A stretch of 5,543 nucleotides of DNA from Pirellulales bacterium (GTDB lineage: Bacteria; Planctomycetota; Planctomycetia; Pirellulales; Thermoguttaceae): positions 1 to 5,543 of the forward strand of contig JAUWWA010000156.1 in the NCBI GenBank assembly GCA_030617125.1. Direction: 5' to 3'. Positions 4,444-5,543 of the stretch are shown one piece after another. The position numbers and the translations under genes are program-made. The stretch's first letter is position 1. Every line of letters begins with the position of its first letter. Under the pieces are notes generated by a model, which saw only the letters and a list, made by a program, of their open reading frames with translations, searched no databases and was not told where the DNA came from.

Positions 4444-5543
4444 TCACTCTCCGACCTGCTCCACCCGGCTGGTCGCCCGGCCCTTGGCGAATTGGGTGGT
4501 GATTTGCTCGCCGGGGATCAACTCGGCGGCGTTGCGGATTAGCGTGCCGTCGGCGGTGCGTTGTGTCAGACTATAACCGCGGCCGAGCACGGCCAGTGGG
4601 CTAAGGGACTCCAACTGCGACGCCACCGCATCGGTCCGCTGCACGGCGTATTGCAGACGGTTGCGGATCGCAAGGCCGTAGCGGGCTTCCAACTCGTCGA
4701 GCCGCCGCGCGCGGTCGTGGACGAGTTGATACGGGCGGCGGAAGACGTGATGTCCGGCCAAGGTATCTAGCCTGGATCGCCCCACGGTGGCGCACGATCG
4801 AAGCGCCGCGGTGAGCCGCCTGTGGGTTTGCTGCAAGGAGGCGATCATCTCCTCAGCGGCCGGTGCGACCAACTCGGCCGCCTCGCTGGGTGTTAGCGCC
4901 CGGACGTCCGCCGTCAGATCTGAAAGAGTGACGTCGATCTCGTGGCCGATGGCCGAGACGGTTGGGATGGGGCACGCGGCGATCGCGCGGATCACCGGCT
5001 CCTCGTTGAACGCCCAGAGGTCTTCGAGGCTTCCACCGCCGCGGGTGACGACGACGCAATCGACCGGCGGTCGCAGCCGAGCGGCCAGCGCGATGGCGGC
5101 GGCGATTTCCTCGGCGGCCCCTTTGCCTTGCACACGGGTGGGCACGATCAGTACGTCGGCCCCTCGCCAGCGTCGGCCGAGCACCTGGAGGAAATCGTGG
5201 ATGGCCGCTCCGGTCGGGCTGGTGACGACCGCGATGCGGCGCGGCAGCGGTGGCAGCGGGCGTTTGCGCGACCGCTCGAAGAGCCCTTCACGCTGGAGTT
5301 TCTCGCGCAACTGCCGAAACGCCAGTTCCAACGCCCCGAGTCCCTTCGGCTCGATCTGCTCGACGATCAACTGGTAGCTGCCCCGCGGAGCGTAGACGTC
5401 GACGTGGCCGCGGCAGATTACCTCCAGCCCATCGTGCAGGTCGAATCGCAGCCGCGCGGCCGTATTGCGCCAGATGGCCGCGCGGAGCTGGGCCCGATCG
5501 TCCTTGAGCGTCAGGTAGCAATGCCCGGAGCTGGGCCGGGCAA
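4444..5543 (-). CDS. xseA: Exonuclease VII large subunit, N-terminus beyond the window
   Basis: XseA pairs with several copies of the small subunit XseB to form exonuclease VII, a cytoplasmic enzyme that degrades single-stranded DNA from both ends in repair and recombination. 365 residues are visible; E. coli XseA has 456, and I judge that roughly 30 N-terminal residues are cut off by the window edge. Visible parts (numbered from the window edge) are the OB-fold DNA-binding domain with SGHCYLTLKDD and APRGSYQLIVEQIEP (about 5-66), and the catalytic domain with VTSPTGAAIHD (106-116), RGGGSLEDLW (167-176) and SAIGHEIDVTLSDLTADVRALTPS split across about 196-219. A long helical, coiled-coil-like segment follows (about 225-315), then the C-terminal GRGYSLTQ region. 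The frame is open to the edge, so a TTG at 5370 is internal Leu, not a start. The stop is TGA. xseB is not in the window; efp converges from the other side. Confidence 0.97.
   Translation of the reverse strand, partial: ARPSSGHCYLTLKDDRAQLRAAIWRNTAARLRFDLHDGLEVICRGHVDVYAPRGSYQLIVEQIEPKGLGALELAFRQLREKLQREGLFERSRKRPLPPLPRRIAVVTSPTGAAIHDFLQVLGRRWRGADVLIVPTRVQGKGAAEEIAAAIALAARLRPPVDCVVVTRGGGSLEDLWAFNEEPVIRAIAACPIPTVSAIGHEIDVTLSDLTADVRALTPSEAAELVAPAAEEMIASLQQTHRRLTAALRSCATVGRSRLDTLAGHHVFRRPYQLVHDRARRLDELEARYGLAIRNRLQYAVQRTDAVASQLESLSPLAVLGRGYSLTQRTADGTLIRNAAELIPGEQITTQFAKGRATSRVEQVGE

Noticed and set aside
5368..5370. TTG as the xseA start
   Set aside because: The frame continues upstream to the window edge with clear OB-fold similarity (SGHCYLTLKDD, APRGSYQ), so this codon is an internal leucine.
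4787..5377. Plus-strand open frame opposite xseA
   Set aside because: It is a Ser/Arg-rich antisense shadow of strongly conserved xseA codons.

Overview
The window looks like a fragment of a planctomycete chromosome, most likely from the Pirellulales. The reasons are high GC, a set of small secreted proteins of planctomycete character, a conserved planctomycete-type acidic protein directly ahead of an elongation factor P gene, weak or absent Shine-Dalgarno sequences before several clear starts, and palindromic and heptamer repeats between genes. This placement is inference from recalled protein character, not from a search.

Layout. Positions 105-2017 hold three minus-strand genes for exported proteins: a 143-aa basic secreted protein (1586-2017), an 85-aa lipoprotein (1223-1480) and a 282-aa secreted protein (105-953). 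I recognise none of them as having a defined function. A paired palindromic repeat lies in the 1481-1585 gap, and a 269-bp gap (954-1222) holds only palindromes and a tRNA-like fragment. From 2254 the plus strand carries proC (pyrroline-5-carboxylate reductase), a conserved hypothetical protein (3210-3713) and an elongation factor P gene of the YeiP/EfpL type (3762-4325). xseA, the exonuclease VII large subunit, converges on these from the right on the minus strand. It runs off the window edge and lacks its N-terminus. A long structured inverted repeat separates efp and xseA.

The most notable observation is that proC is interrupted by one in-frame TAG at 2794-2796, exactly where the family has an aromatic residue. 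The rest of the gene is intact to its TAA at 3067-3069. Two other genes here (105-953 and efp) end in TAG, so genome-wide recoding of TAG is unlikely. A nonsense mutation or a sequence error is the simplest explanation. The second observation is a run of different short tandem repeats, all with a 7-base period, between proC and the next gene, with another 7-base pair just before efp.

The identifiable genes are housekeeping genes for proline synthesis, translation of difficult peptide bonds and DNA repair. They do not form one pathway. I see no defence system, mobile element with a transposase, CRISPR array or complete RNA gene, and no convincing new multi-gene system.
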